64,000 nucleotides of DNA from Denitromonas sp. (GTDB taxonomy: Bacteria; Pseudomonadota; Gammaproteobacteria; Burkholderiales; Rhodocyclaceae), in NCBI RefSeq assembly GCF_034676725.1, contig NZ_JAUCBR010000004.1, forward strand, positions 2,804,001 through 2,868,000, read 5' to 3'. Shown one piece after another: positions 8,963-17,475 of this stretch; the first letter of the stretch is position 1; every line of letters begins with the position of its first letter. Below the pieces are notes generated by a model. That model did not search any database, was not told where the DNA came from, and worked only from the letters and a program-made list of their open reading frames with translations. A program made the position numbers and the translations under genes.

Positions 8963-9119
8963 AGGCGGCGGGGCCTTCGTCGTCGAGCGGGTCGAGGTCG
9001 GCATCGTCATAGGGCATGTCCCAATCGGTGTCGGGAACGATGGTAGAGGATACTTCCTCACCGACCCAAGCGCGGCGGACGCCGCTGAGGGCGAAGTCGA
9101 GGTCGAGGTCGTCGATCAT
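8946..9119 (-). CDS. Small acidic hypothetical protein
   Basis: 57 residues if started at MIDDLDLDFALSG (a longer start at 9173 is possible; neither has a clear ribosome-binding site). It is strongly acidic (DTDWDMPYDDADLDPLDDEG) with no membrane segment. It overlaps the first codons of the transglycosylase gene, which suggests a translationally coupled pair. I do not recognise the family. Confidence 0.45.
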   Translation of the reverse strand: MIDDLDLDFALSGVRRAWVGEEVSSTIVPDTDWDMPYDDADLDPLDDEGPAACDWVS

Positions 9120-9335
9120 GGGGCAATGTCCGGTGGTGGATGTGGCTGGGTAAGCCATGGTGGCGCGGTTCAATGACGGCAGCGTTTCACCTGGGCGGGG
9201 GTTTGATGTACCGTTTGGCAGGTCAACGCGGTGTCACATTGCCCACCTACTCTGATCGCCTTTGTGGGGCAGCCTGCCTGCCCGGGAGTGTTCGAGTTCA
9301 TGCGTTTCTTGCCTATCGGGTTGGTGTCCTTCTCC

Positions 9336-9953
9336 ATGCGCGGCTGGTTCGCGGCGAGACGCAGGCGCGCGGTGGCCGTACGGCCGGGGGGCGAGGGTGG
9401 CGGGTTGAAACCCGCCCTGCAGGGCGTCGCCTGCGTGCCGGATGACGTAGGGCGGGTTTCAACCGGTCTTGCTGTCGAAGGGATTTCGGCCCTGCGTGTC
9501 CCACCGCTGGCGCCGGCCCCGGGCGGGGCGCCGTTTCTGCGCGAGCGCGGCCGGCAGCTTGGCTTTACGCTGCTCGAACTGCTGGTGGTGATGGTGATCA
9601 TCGGGCTGCTGGCGGGCTATGTGGGGCCGCGCTTCTTTTCGCAGATCGGCAAGTCGGAGGTGCAGACGGCGCGGGCACAGATCAACGCGCTGGAGAAGGC
9701 GCTGGATCAGTTCCGCCTCGATGTGGGCCGCTACCCGCTCACCGAAGAAGGCCTGGCCGCGCTGAACACGGCGCCGGCTGGCGAGCGCAAATGGCAGGGG
9801 CCGTATCTGCGCAAGGCGGTGCCAGACGATCCGTGGGAGAAGCCCTACCAGTACCGTTCGCCGGGCGAGCATGGCGAGTTCGACCTGTTTTCCTTTGGCA
9901 AGGACGGCCAGCCCGGTGGCGAGGGCGAGGCCGCCGACATCGTGAACTGGTAG
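9336..9953 (+). CDS. gspG: Type II secretion/type IV pilus major pseudopilin (GspG family)
   Basis: The mature part begins at the prepilin peptidase site G-FTLLELLVVM (Phe at about 9561) and continues with the GspG hallmarks: a 20-residue hydrophobic helix, then GPRFFSQIGKSEVQTARAQI and a C-terminal calcium-binding-type region (DPWEKPYQYRSPGEHGEFDL). The start is unclear. The nearest ATGs (9336, 9300) give an implausibly long leader of 60 residues or more that spans a palindromic repeat. A GTG at 9435 shortens it to about 43. A CTG at 9537 would give the textbook leader LRERGRQLG. The stop at 9951-9953 abuts the gspF start, the first of a run of coupled genes. The protein is the expected main subunit of the pseudopilus. 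Confidence 0.85.
   Translation: MRGWFAARRRRAVAVRPGGEGGGLKPALQGVACVPDDVGRVSTGLAVEGISALRVPPLAPAPGGAPFLRERGRQLGFTLLELLVVMVIIGLLAGYVGPRFFSQIGKSEVQTARAQINALEKALDQFRLDVGRYPLTEEGLAALNTAPAGERKWQGPYLRKAVPDDPWEKPYQYRSPGEHGEFDLFSFGKDGQPGGEGEAADIVNW
9403..9464. repeat. Palindromic intergenic-type repeat inside the prepilin leader
   Basis: GGTTGAAACCCGCCCT (9403-9418) is perfectly inverted as AGGGCGGGTTTCAACC (9449-9464). The 18-nt string GTAGGGCGGGTTTCAACC at 9447-9464 recurs exactly at 17432-17449, in front of the second pseudopilin of the same operon. Confidence 0.85.
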
Positions 9954-11129
9954 ATGCGTTACCGGGTCAAGGCCATCGGGCAGGGCGCGGACGTGGTCGA
10001 GACAGCCTTCGAGGCGTCGACCGAGGCCGAGGCGCGCCAGCTCGCGGGTGCGCGCGGGCTGACGGTGCTGGCGCTGCGCGCCGAGCGCCAGGGCGGCCGG
10101 CGGGCGCGCTTTCCGTTGCTGCTGTTCAACCAGGAGATGCTGGCGCTGCTGGGCGCGGGCATTCCGCTGGCCGAGGCGGTGGACGCGCTGGCCGAAAAGG
10201 AGAGCCGGCCGGCCGTGCGTGGCGTGCTCGACGATATCCGCAAGGCGCTGCGCGAGGGGCGGCCGCTGTCGGCGGCGCTGGAGGCCGCGCCGCATGCCTT
10301 CCCCGATCTGTATGTGGCGATGATCCGCGCGGCCGAGCGCACCAGCGATCTGGTGCCGGCGGTCGCGCGCTTCATTGCCTATCGGCAGCAGGTGGAGGCG
10401 CTGCGCAGCAAGCTGGTGAGCGCGGCCATTTACCCGGTGCTGCTGCTCGGCGTGGGCGGGCTGGTGGTGCTGTTTTTGCTCGGTTACGTGGTGCCGCGCT
10501 TCTCGCATATCTATGAAGACGTGGGCGGCGATCTTCCCTTCATGTCGCGCCTGCTGATGGAGTGGGGGCGGTTCGTCGAGGCCAACGCGCTGATCGTGGC
10601 CGGCGCGCTGCTGGCGGCGGCTGTTGGCGTGGTGGCGCTGGTGCGCCAGCCGGCCACGGCCGCGGCGGTGGGGCGGCTGATGTGGCGGCTGCCGATGATC
10701 GGCGAGCGCTTGCGGGTATTCCAGCTGGCGCGCTTCTACCGCACGCTGGGCATGCTGCTGTCGGGCGGTATTCCGGTGGTGACCGCGCTGGGCATGGTGG
10801 CCGGGCTGCTCACGCCGACGCTGCGCATGGCGCTGGAGCTGGCGATTGCCCGGGTGCGCGAGGGCGCCGGCTTTGCCAACACGCTGGCCGCGCAGGGGCT
10901 GGCCACGCCGGTGGCGCTGCGCATGCTGCGCGTGGGCGAGCGCGCCGGCAACCTCGGCGAGATGCTCACCCGCGCGGCCGAATTCCATGAAGAAGACACC
11001 GCCCGCCAGGTGGAGTGGCTGACCCGCCTGATCGGCCCGCTGCTGATGCTGTTCATCGGCGTGGCCATCGGCGGTATCGTGGTGCTCATGTATCTGCCGA
11101 TCTTCCAGCTGGCCGAGAGCGTGGGATGA
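9954..11129 (+). CDS. gspF: Type II secretion inner-membrane platform protein GspF
   Basis: 391 residues, normal for the GspF/PilC family. Two copies of the T2SSF domain are visible: first with FNQEMLALLGAGIPLAEAVD and a membrane helix near residues 155-180 (AAIYPVLLLGVGGLVVLFLL), second with LARFYRTLGMLLSGGIPVVT and a terminal helix (GPLLMLFIGVAIGGIVVLMY). GspF anchors the GspE ATPase to the inner-membrane platform. The ATG follows the gspG stop with no gap, and its own stop overlaps the gspE start (ATGA). Confidence 0.93.
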   Translation: MRYRVKAIGQGADVVETAFEASTEAEARQLAGARGLTVLALRAERQGGRRARFPLLLFNQEMLALLGAGIPLAEAVDALAEKESRPAVRGVLDDIRKALREGRPLSAALEAAPHAFPDLYVAMIRAAERTSDLVPAVARFIAYRQQVEALRSKLVSAAIYPVLLLGVGGLVVLFLLGYVVPRFSHIYEDVGGDLPFMSRLLMEWGRFVEANALIVAGALLAAAVGVVALVRQPATAAAVGRLMWRLPMIGERLRVFQLARFYRTLGMLLSGGIPVVTALGMVAGLLTPTLRMALELAIARVREGAGFANTLAAQGLATPVALRMLRVGERAGNLGEMLTRAAEFHEEDTARQVEWLTRLIGPLLMLFIGVAIGGIVVLMYLPIFQLAESVG

Positions 11130-12784
11130 ACGCGCCGCAGATCCAGCCCTTTTCGCCCGACGAGCTGGCCGCCGCGCGCGCCGCCGGCGGGCGCATGGTC
11201 GATGCGCTGGCCGCCATCGAAACCGAGGCCGCACTACGCCTGGCCCGGCTGGCGCGCACCTTCGGGCTGCCGCTGATGGGCCATGCCGAGCTGATGGTGC
11301 TCGCGCCCGATTTTGCCGTCGTGCCCTTCGAGCAAGCGCTGCGCCGCGAGTGCATCGCCCTGCGCGAGGCCGGCGGCGCGCTGCTGCTGGTGCTGGCCGA
11401 CCCCTTCGACCGCGCGCTGGTCGACGGCCTCGGTGCCCGGCTGGCCGAGCCCTTCGCCGTGGCGCTGGCCGACCACGACGACATCGCCGCCTGCCTGGCG
11501 CGACATGAAGACGAAGTGCGCCGCGCCGCCGGCCTGTCGGAGACCCGCGGCGGTGCCACGGGCCACGGCGGAGCCGAAGACCTGTCGCTCAAGCGCATCA
11601 GCGAAGACGCCAGCCCGGTGGTCAAGCTGGTCAACTCCACGCTCTACGACGCGCTCAAGCAGGGCGCCAGCGACATCCACCTCGAATGCGTGCCGGCCGG
11701 GCTGGTGATCCAGTACCGCATCGACGGCGTGCTCTCGCGCGTGGGTAGTGTGCAGGGCACCGAGCTGGCCGAGCAGGCGATTTCGCGCATCAAGGTGATG
11801 GCCGAGCTCGACATCGCCGAGCGCCGCGTGCCGCAGGACGGGCGCTTCAAGGCGCTGACCGCGGGGCGCGAGATCGACTTCCGCGTGTCGATCATGCCCA
11901 GCATCCATGGCGAAGACGCCGTGCTGCGGGTGCTCGACAAGGAGCACCTGACCCAGGAGATGACCGGCCTGTCGCTCGAAAGCCTGGGCTTCGACGACGC
12001 GGTGCGCGCCACCTTGCGCCGCCTCGCCAGCGAGCCCTACGGCATGCTGCTGGTGACCGGGCCGACCGGCTCGGGCAAGACCACCTCGCTGTATGCCACG
12101 CTGGCCGAGACCAACCGCGGCCTGGACAAGATCATCACGATCGAAGACCCGGTGGAATACCAGCTGCCCGGCGTGCTGCAGATCCCTGTCAATGAAAAAA
12201 AGGGCCTCACCTTTGCCCGCGGCCTGCGCTCGATCCTGCGCCACGACCCGGACAAGATCATGGTCGGCGAGATCCGCGACGGCGAAACCGCCGAAATCGC
12301 CGTGCAGGCCGCGCTCACCGGCCACCTGGTGTTCACCACGGTGCACGCCAACAACGTGTTCGACGTCATCGGCCGCTTCACCCACATGGGCATCGACCCG
12401 CACAACCTGGTCGCCGCGCTCAATGGCGTGGTGGCGCAGCGGCTGATCCGCATCAACTGTCCGCACTGCGTGGATGACATCACCCCCGACCCGGCGCTGG
12501 TGGCCGAGTCGCGGCTCGACGACGTGAGCGCCTTCCGCTTCCGTGCCAGCCATGGCTGCGGCCAGTGCCGCGGCTCGGGCTACAAGGGGCGGCGGGCGAT
12601 TGCCGAGGTGCTGATCCTCGACGATGAGATCCGCGAGCTGATCGTCACCCGTGCCCCGGTGCGCGCGCTCAAGACGCTGGCTGCCTCGCGCGGCTTCGTC
12701 AGCCTGCGCGATGCGGCCGTGGCGCTGGTCGCGGCCGGCGACACCACCTTGCAGGAGCTGAACCGTGTCACGCTTCTGGGCTGA
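11126..12784 (+). CDS. gspE: Type II secretion assembly ATPase GspE
   Basis: 552 residues from the ATG that overlaps the gspF stop. An N-terminal GspE/PilB domain is followed by the core ATPase: ASDIHLE, the Walker A box GPTGSGKTT (residue about 315), the Asp box TIEDPVEYQLPG, Walker B VGEIRDGETAEIA, the His box TGHLVFTTVHAN, and a tetracysteine zinc motif (CPHC about 50 residues before CGQC). It hydrolyses ATP on the cytoplasmic face to drive pseudopilus assembly. It is complete with all catalytic motifs. Confidence 0.95.
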   Translation: MNAPQIQPFSPDELAAARAAGGRMVDALAAIETEAALRLARLARTFGLPLMGHAELMVLAPDFAVVPFEQALRRECIALREAGGALLLVLADPFDRALVDGLGARLAEPFAVALADHDDIAACLARHEDEVRRAAGLSETRGGATGHGGAEDLSLKRISEDASPVVKLVNSTLYDALKQGASDIHLECVPAGLVIQYRIDGVLSRVGSVQGTELAEQAISRIKVMAELDIAERRVPQDGRFKALTAGREIDFRVSIMPSIHGEDAVLRVLDKEHLTQEMTGLSLESLGFDDAVRATLRRLASEPYGMLLVTGPTGSGKTTSLYATLAETNRGLDKIITIEDPVEYQLPGVLQIPVNEKKGLTFARGLRSILRHDPDKIMVGEIRDGETAEIAVQAALTGHLVFTTVHANNVFDVIGRFTHMGIDPHNLVAALNGVVAQRLIRINCPHCVDDITPDPALVAESRLDDVSAFRFRASHGCGQCRGSGYKGRRAIAEVLILDDEIRELIVTRAPVRALKTLAASRGFVSLRDAAVALVAAGDTTLQELNRVTLLG

Positions 12785-13469
12785 TCCCGTGCGCCTGCAC
12801 CTGCGCGCCGAGGCCTGCGAACTGGCCGCCGGCGGCCACACGCAGCGGCTGGCGCTGGCCGGTGGCGCGCAGCCCTGGCCCGCCGCGCTGGCCGAACAAC
12901 TGCCGCTGCGGGCCAAGGTGAGTGTCTGCGTGGCCGACCACTGGCTGCGTTACCTCGTGGTGCGCTGGCCGGCGGCGGTGCGCGCGCGGCGTGAGCGCGA
13001 GGCCTGGCTGGCGCACCAGTTCAAGACCGTGCACGGCATCGACGTGGCGGCCTGGACGGTGGCCATGGATACCGACCCGGTCGACGATGCGCGCATCGTC
13101 TGTGCCGCGCCCACGGCGCTGATCGACGGCCTGCACGGGCTGCTTTCAGCGCGCAAGGCGAGGCTCGCGAGCTTCACCGGTGCCTTCATCGCCCAGTTCA
13201 ACCGGCTGCACCGGCAATGCCCGGCCGCCGACGGCGCCTTGCTGTGCGCCGCCGACGGACGGCTGACGCTCGGCGTGTGGCGCGCCGGTCAATGGACCGC
13301 GCTGCGCTCGCAGATGGTGGCGCCGGGCGATGCCGAGGCCCCACGCCGCCTGCTCACCCAGCTGTGTGCCACCGGCGAGGCCGCGCCCGTCGGCGTGCTG
13401 TATGCGCTCGGCAGCGTGCCGACGGTGCCCGAGGGCTGGCAGCCGGTGGCGCTGGAGACGGCAGCATGA
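12765..13469 (+). CDS. Hypothetical T2SS assembly protein in the PilM/GspL-cytoplasmic position
   Basis: 234 residues from a GTG with AGGAG 7 nt upstream, overlapping the gspE end by 20 nt. No signal peptide or membrane helix is seen. The sequence is not diagnostic to me, but segments such as VCVADHWLRYLVVRWP and DGALLCAADGRLTLGVWRAGQW fit the actin-like/RNase H-like fold of PilM and of the cytoplasmic half of GspL. The next two genes being PilN- and PilO-like supports that. Its expected role is bridging GspE to the membrane proteins encoded next. Assignment is by gene order and general features only. Confidence 0.6.
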   Translation: MSRFWADPVRLHLRAEACELAAGGHTQRLALAGGAQPWPAALAEQLPLRAKVSVCVADHWLRYLVVRWPAAVRARREREAWLAHQFKTVHGIDVAAWTVAMDTDPVDDARIVCAAPTALIDGLHGLLSARKARLASFTGAFIAQFNRLHRQCPAADGALLCAADGRLTLGVWRAGQWTALRSQMVAPGDAEAPRRLLTQLCATGEAAPVGVLYALGSVPTVPEGWQPVALETAA

Positions 13470-13990
13470 GCCCGTCGCCGATCGCCCTCGACTTCGCCCG
13501 CCGGCGCCGCTGGCCCGGCCTGCTGGGCTGGGTGCTGCTGGGGCTGGGGCTGGCCATGACGACACTCGAGGTCAATGACTTCCTGCTGCGCCGCGCCGAC
13601 CTGCAGGCGCGTGAACACATCGTCGAGCGCCTGCGCCATCAGTTGCAGCGCGAGCGTCGCCACATGGTGAGCACGCCCGCGGCGCCGGTGCGTGCCGAGG
13701 AGGCCGCCCCGGCGCTGCAACTGGCCGCGCAGCTGGGCCGCGACTGGCCGGCCCTGTTCGCCAACGTGGACGCGGCGGCCAGCGATGCCGTGGCGGTGCT
13801 GTCGGTGGCGCCCGATGCGGTGCGCGGCACGGTCAGCCTGTCGGCCGAGGCGGGCAGCCTGGACGGCATGTTTGGTTTTCTCGGTCAGCTCGAAGCGACC
13901 GATACGCTCGACGCCGTCGAACTGGTGAGCTACGAGCAGCAGGGCGGCCGCTTTGTCTTCAACCTCAACGCTCGCTGGGAGCGCCGATGA
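13466..13990 (+). CDS. PilN/GspL-like single-pass assembly protein
   Basis: 174 residues from the ATG overlapping the previous stop (ATGA). It has a short basic cytoplasmic N-terminus (ARRRRW), one membrane helix at about residues 17-35 (GLLGWVLLGLGLAMTTL), a coiled-coil-like stretch (LQAREHIVERLRHQLQRER) and a periplasmic ferredoxin-like domain. This is the PilN/GspL-C-terminal plan. It should pair with the next protein to form the periplasmic collar below the secretin. Confidence 0.65.
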   Translation: MSPSPIALDFARRRRWPGLLGWVLLGLGLAMTTLEVNDFLLRRADLQAREHIVERLRHQLQRERRHMVSTPAAPVRAEEAAPALQLAAQLGRDWPALFANVDAAASDAVAVLSVAPDAVRGTVSLSAEAGSLDGMFGFLGQLEATDTLDAVELVSYEQQGGRFVFNLNARWERR

Positions 13991-14550
13991 TGCCGATCGA
14001 TGCCGTCCGCCTCGAACGCTGGCGCGAACGCCTGATGCGCGCGGTGATGCGTGCTGGCTGGGCCGGTGCGCTCGGCGTGGCCTTGCTGGCCTTTGCGCTG
14101 GCCTTCGGGCTGTCGGCCGGTGGCGAGCAGGCGGCGCGGGCCGAGACGCTGGCCGCCGAGCGCGCCAGCCTGCTCAAGGTGGCGGCCGCGCCGGTGGCGC
14201 CCGTGCTGAGCGATCGCGGCCAGCTCGCGGCCTTTTACGCGCGCTTTGCCCCGGCCTCCGAATTGTCGGTCGTGCTGGCGCAGATCCACTCCGCCGCTGC
14301 CGACCACGGCCTGCTGCCCGAGCGTGGCGACTACCGCAGCGCGCTGGTGTCGGGCACGCCGCTGGTGCGGGTGACGGCGACGCTGCCGATGCAGGGGCGC
14401 TTCGACGATCTCTACGCCTGGCTGGGCCAGGTGCTGGCCGAGCAGCCGGGGGCGGCCGTCGAGCAACTGTCGATCAAGCGCGCGCGCGCCACGGATGGTC
14501 AGGTCAGTGCCGATGTGCGTCTGTCGGTGTTCGTGCGGGGCGGCGTATGA
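13987..14550 (+). CDS. PilO/GspM-like single-pass assembly protein
   Basis: 187 residues starting MMPIDAVRLERWRER, ATG overlapping the previous stop. One membrane helix at about 25-46 (AGALGVALLAFALAFGLSAG) is followed by a short coiled coil and a periplasmic domain (SELSVVLAQIHSAAADHGLL, PLVRVTATLPMQGRFDDLYA) that reads as the ferredoxin-like fold of PilO/GspM. It is the predicted partner of the PilN-like protein upstream. Confidence 0.65.
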   Translation: MMPIDAVRLERWRERLMRAVMRAGWAGALGVALLAFALAFGLSAGGEQAARAETLAAERASLLKVAAAPVAPVLSDRGQLAAFYARFAPASELSVVLAQIHSAAADHGLLPERGDYRSALVSGTPLVRVTATLPMQGRFDDLYAWLGQVLAEQPGAAVEQLSIKRARATDGQVSADVRLSVFVRGGV

Positions 14551-15047
14551 GCCTCAACAAACGGCAACTTGGCCTGTGGGGCGCGCTGGTCGCGACGCTG
14601 GCGGCCACCTGGTGGGCGTCGACGGTCGACACCGACGAGGCCGGCCCGGCCACGGCCGAGCTGCGCAGCGCACCGGCACGGGCATCGCGGCCCGCCGCAG
14701 TGGCAAAGGCGGACCTCTCCGCCCTGGCCGTGGCGCGCCCGGCCTTCGCCCCCACCGCGCCAGCGGTGTTCGGCCTGCCGCCGCCTCCGCCCTCGGCCCG
14801 CCAGAGCGCGCGCATTGCCCCACCCCGGCCGCGCGCGCCGGCCGTGCCCTACACCTATGCCGGTTCGCTGATCGACGCCGACGGCGCGCGCACCCTGTTC
14901 CTGCTCGAGGGCGAGCGCCTGGTCATGGCCCGTGTGGGCGAGGTGATCGGGCGTTATCGCATCGACGCGGTCGACGACGCCGCCGTGACGCTGACCTATC
15001 TGCCGCTCAAAGAAATCCAACGCATTCAACTGGCGACTGCCCCATGA
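14547..15047 (+). CDS. GspC/PilP-like periplasmic connector
   Basis: 166 residues starting MSLNKRQLGLWGALVATLAA with one N-terminal membrane helix, a proline/alanine-rich linker (GLPPPPPSARQSARIAPPRP) and a small C-terminal beta domain (AVPYTYAGSLIDADGARTLF, GEVIGRYRIDAVDDAAVTLT) like the homology region of GspC/PilP. These proteins link the inner-membrane platform to the secretin. The ATG overlaps the previous stop, and its stop overlaps the secretin start. Confidence 0.7.
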   Translation: MSLNKRQLGLWGALVATLAATWWASTVDTDEAGPATAELRSAPARASRPAAVAKADLSALAVARPAFAPTAPAVFGLPPPPPSARQSARIAPPRPRAPAVPYTYAGSLIDADGARTLFLLEGERLVMARVGEVIGRYRIDAVDDAAVTLTYLPLKEIQRIQLATAP

Positions 15048-17365
15048 CCCTGCCTGCCCGCACCCCCCGATTGCTGATCCTCTCCGCGGCCCTGCTGCTG
15101 GCCGGCTGTGCGAGCAACCCGGCCATCGACCAGGCGCGCACCGAGCTGGCCGGCGGCGACGATATTGGCGCGCTGTCGCGGCTCGAAGCCTCGGTGGCCG
15201 CTGCGCCGCAAAACCGCGAGCTGCGCGCCTTTTACCTGCGCCAGCGCGAACGCGTCACGCTGCAGCGCCTGGCCGCCGCCGAGCGGGCCGCCCAGGCCGG
15301 GCAGGTGGCGGAGGCGGAGCGCTTGTACGACGAGGTGCTGGCTTTTTCGCCGCAAGACCCGCGCGCCACCGCCGGCAAACAACGGCTGGCGCGTGGCCAG
15401 CGCCACGCCGCCGTGTTGGCCGCGGCCGAGCAGGCGTTTGCCGCCGGTGATGCGCTGGCCGCACGCGCCGAGGTGGCGCGGGTGCTGACCGAAGACCCCG
15501 GCAATGCGCTGGCGCGCGCGCTCGACGGGCGCATCCAGGCGGCGCTGGCCGAGGCCAACCCGGCCCCCGACGTGGCCCTGCGCGGGCCTTTCGCCAAGCC
15601 GGTGACACTGGAATTTCGCGATGCGCCGCTGCGAATCGTCTTCGAGGCGCTGTCGCGGGCGGCAGGGCTCAACTTCGTGTTCGACCGCGATGTGCGGGCC
15701 GAGGCCAAGGTCACGCTGTTCGTGCGCAACAGCACGGTCGATGAAGTGCTGCAGCTGCTCACCGCCACGCAGAAGATCGAGCGCAAGATCCTCAACGCCA
15801 ACTCGGTGCTGATCTACCCCTCGACGCCGGCCAAGACGAAGGAGTATCGCGAGCTGGTCACGCGCAGCTTCTATTTGTCGAACGCCGACGTGAAGCAGGC
15901 GCAGGCGCTGGTGCGCACGCTGACCAAGAGCCGCGACGTGTTTGTGGACGAGAAGCTGCGCCTGCTGGTGATCAAGGACACCCAGGAGGCCGTCGCGCTG
16001 GCCGAACGCCTGCTCAGTTCGCTGGATGTGGCCGAGCCGGAAGTGATGCTGGAGGTCGAGGTGCTGGAGGTGAGCCGTAACAAGGTGATCGAACTGGGGC
16101 TCGACTTCCCCGACCAGATCGGCCTCGGCGCGCTCGATGGCACCGGCGTGGCGCGCACCCTGGCCAGCGGCGTGGTCGACCTGCGCAACCGCGGCGACCT
16201 GCGCCCCTATGTGGCCAACCCCGCGCTGCTGCTCAATCTGCGCCAGGAAGACGGCGACACCAGCTTGCTGGCCAACCCGCGCATCCGGGTCAAGAACAAC
16301 GAAGAGGCCAAGATCCACATTGGCGACAAGCTGCCGGTGTTCACCACCACCGCGACGGCCAACGTCGGCGTGTCGGCCTCGGTCACCTATCTTGATGTGG
16401 GCCTCAAGCTCGACGTGAAACCGCAGGTGCTGCTGTCGGGCGATGTGGAGATCAAGGTGGGGTTGGAGGTGAGCAACATCGTCAAGGAGGTGACCGGCCC
16501 CTCGGCCTCGCTGGCCTACCAGGTAGGCACGCGCACCGCCGCCACCGTGCTGCGGCTCAAGGATGGTGAAACGCAGATTCTCGCCGGGCTGCTGCAGGAA
16601 GAAGACCGCTCGGTCGGCAACCGGGTGCCGGGGGTGGGTGACATCCCGCTGATCGGCCGGCTGTTCTCGAGCCAGAAAGACACCAACAACCGGACCGAGA
16701 TCGTGCTGCTGATTACCCCGCGGGTGATCCGCAACGTGCTGGTGCCGACGGTGGCGCGGGCCGAGATGTCGGCCGGCACCGAGACCAATATCGGCGCCGA
16801 GCCGCTCAGCCTGCGACCGACCGCGCCGGGCAGCCTGGCCTTGTCGGGCGATAGCTCGCCGGTGATCGGTGGCAGCGGGCCGGCGGCGTTGGCCGCGCGC
16901 ATGGCGCAGCGCCGGGCGCTGGCGCTCGAAGCGCGCGCTGCCGTGGCACCCGAAGCGGTCAATCCGGGCGATGCGCCGCCGGATGAAGGCGAAACCGAAT
17001 CCGAACCGCCTGAGCCGTCAGGCGGGCCGCTGGCGGTGAGCGTGAGCGGGCCGTCCGAGGTCACCGCCGGCGGATCGGTGGAGGTGAGTATCGCCATCAG
17101 CGGCGGCGGCGCCATTGCCGGCGGTGAGGTCACCCTGCAATACGACCCGGGCCGTATCGAAGCGGCGGGTGCGGCCACGCCGGGCACCGTCACCGTGGCC
17201 ATCCCGGCCGGGCAGGACACGGTGTCGACCAGCGCATCGTTCAGCACCCGCGCCGGCAGCATCGGCGCGGTACGCATTGCGCCGGTGTCGGCCCGTGTCG
17301 AGCGCGATGGCCAGACCGAGACCGTGTCGCCGTCGGGCGCGGTGAACCTGACGATCAAGCCGTGA
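15044..17365 (+). CDS. gspD: Secretin (GspD family) with TPR and cohesin-like extensions
   Basis: 773 residues. The signal peptide ends in a lipobox (LLLAGC), so the protein is probably self-piloting as a lipoprotein. Residues about 25-175 are TPR-like helical repeats. An STN/N0 domain follows (PVTLEFRDAPLRIVFEALSR), then N1-type (SFYLSNADVKQAQALVRTL), then the secretin beta domain with VPGVGDIPLIGRLFSS and TEIVLLITPRVIRNV near residue 560. After a Pro/Glu-rich linker the last about 105 residues (GPSEVTAGGSVEVSIAISGG to the end) look like a cohesin-type beta sandwich, not part of ordinary GspD. It forms the outer-membrane channel of this machine. Confidence 0.9.
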   Translation: MTLPARTPRLLILSAALLLAGCASNPAIDQARTELAGGDDIGALSRLEASVAAAPQNRELRAFYLRQRERVTLQRLAAAERAAQAGQVAEAERLYDEVLAFSPQDPRATAGKQRLARGQRHAAVLAAAEQAFAAGDALAARAEVARVLTEDPGNALARALDGRIQAALAEANPAPDVALRGPFAKPVTLEFRDAPLRIVFEALSRAAGLNFVFDRDVRAEAKVTLFVRNSTVDEVLQLLTATQKIERKILNANSVLIYPSTPAKTKEYRELVTRSFYLSNADVKQAQALVRTLTKSRDVFVDEKLRLLVIKDTQEAVALAERLLSSLDVAEPEVMLEVEVLEVSRNKVIELGLDFPDQIGLGALDGTGVARTLASGVVDLRNRGDLRPYVANPALLLNLRQEDGDTSLLANPRIRVKNNEEAKIHIGDKLPVFTTTATANVGVSASVTYLDVGLKLDVKPQVLLSGDVEIKVGLEVSNIVKEVTGPSASLAYQVGTRTAATVLRLKDGETQILAGLLQEEDRSVGNRVPGVGDIPLIGRLFSSQKDTNNRTEIVLLITPRVIRNVLVPTVARAEMSAGTETNIGAEPLSLRPTAPGSLALSGDSSPVIGGSGPAALAARMAQRRALALEARAAVAPEAVNPGDAPPDEGETESEPPEPSGGPLAVSVSGPSEVTAGGSVEVSIAISGGGAIAGGEVTLQYDPGRIEAAGAATPGTVTVAIPAGQDTVSTSASFSTRAGSIGAVRIAPVSARVERDGQTETVSPSGAVNLTIKP

Positions 17366-17431
17366 GTGGAGAGAGGCCCCCACGCTCGCTGCCCCCCGAG
17401 GAGGGAGGGCGTCGTGCTCAGTGCCTCTCCC

Positions 17432-17453
17432 GTAGGGCGGGTTTCAACCCGCC
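17432..17453. repeat. Palindromic repeat upstream of the second pseudopilin
   Basis: TAGGGCGGGTTTCAACCCGCC contains GGCGGGTTT and its inverse. Its first 18 nt including the preceding G equal 9447-9464 exactly. It lies between the secretin stop and the likely GTG start of the next pseudopilin. Confidence 0.8.
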
Positions 17454-17475
17454 AGGGTCGGCGCAGGCCGGCCCC

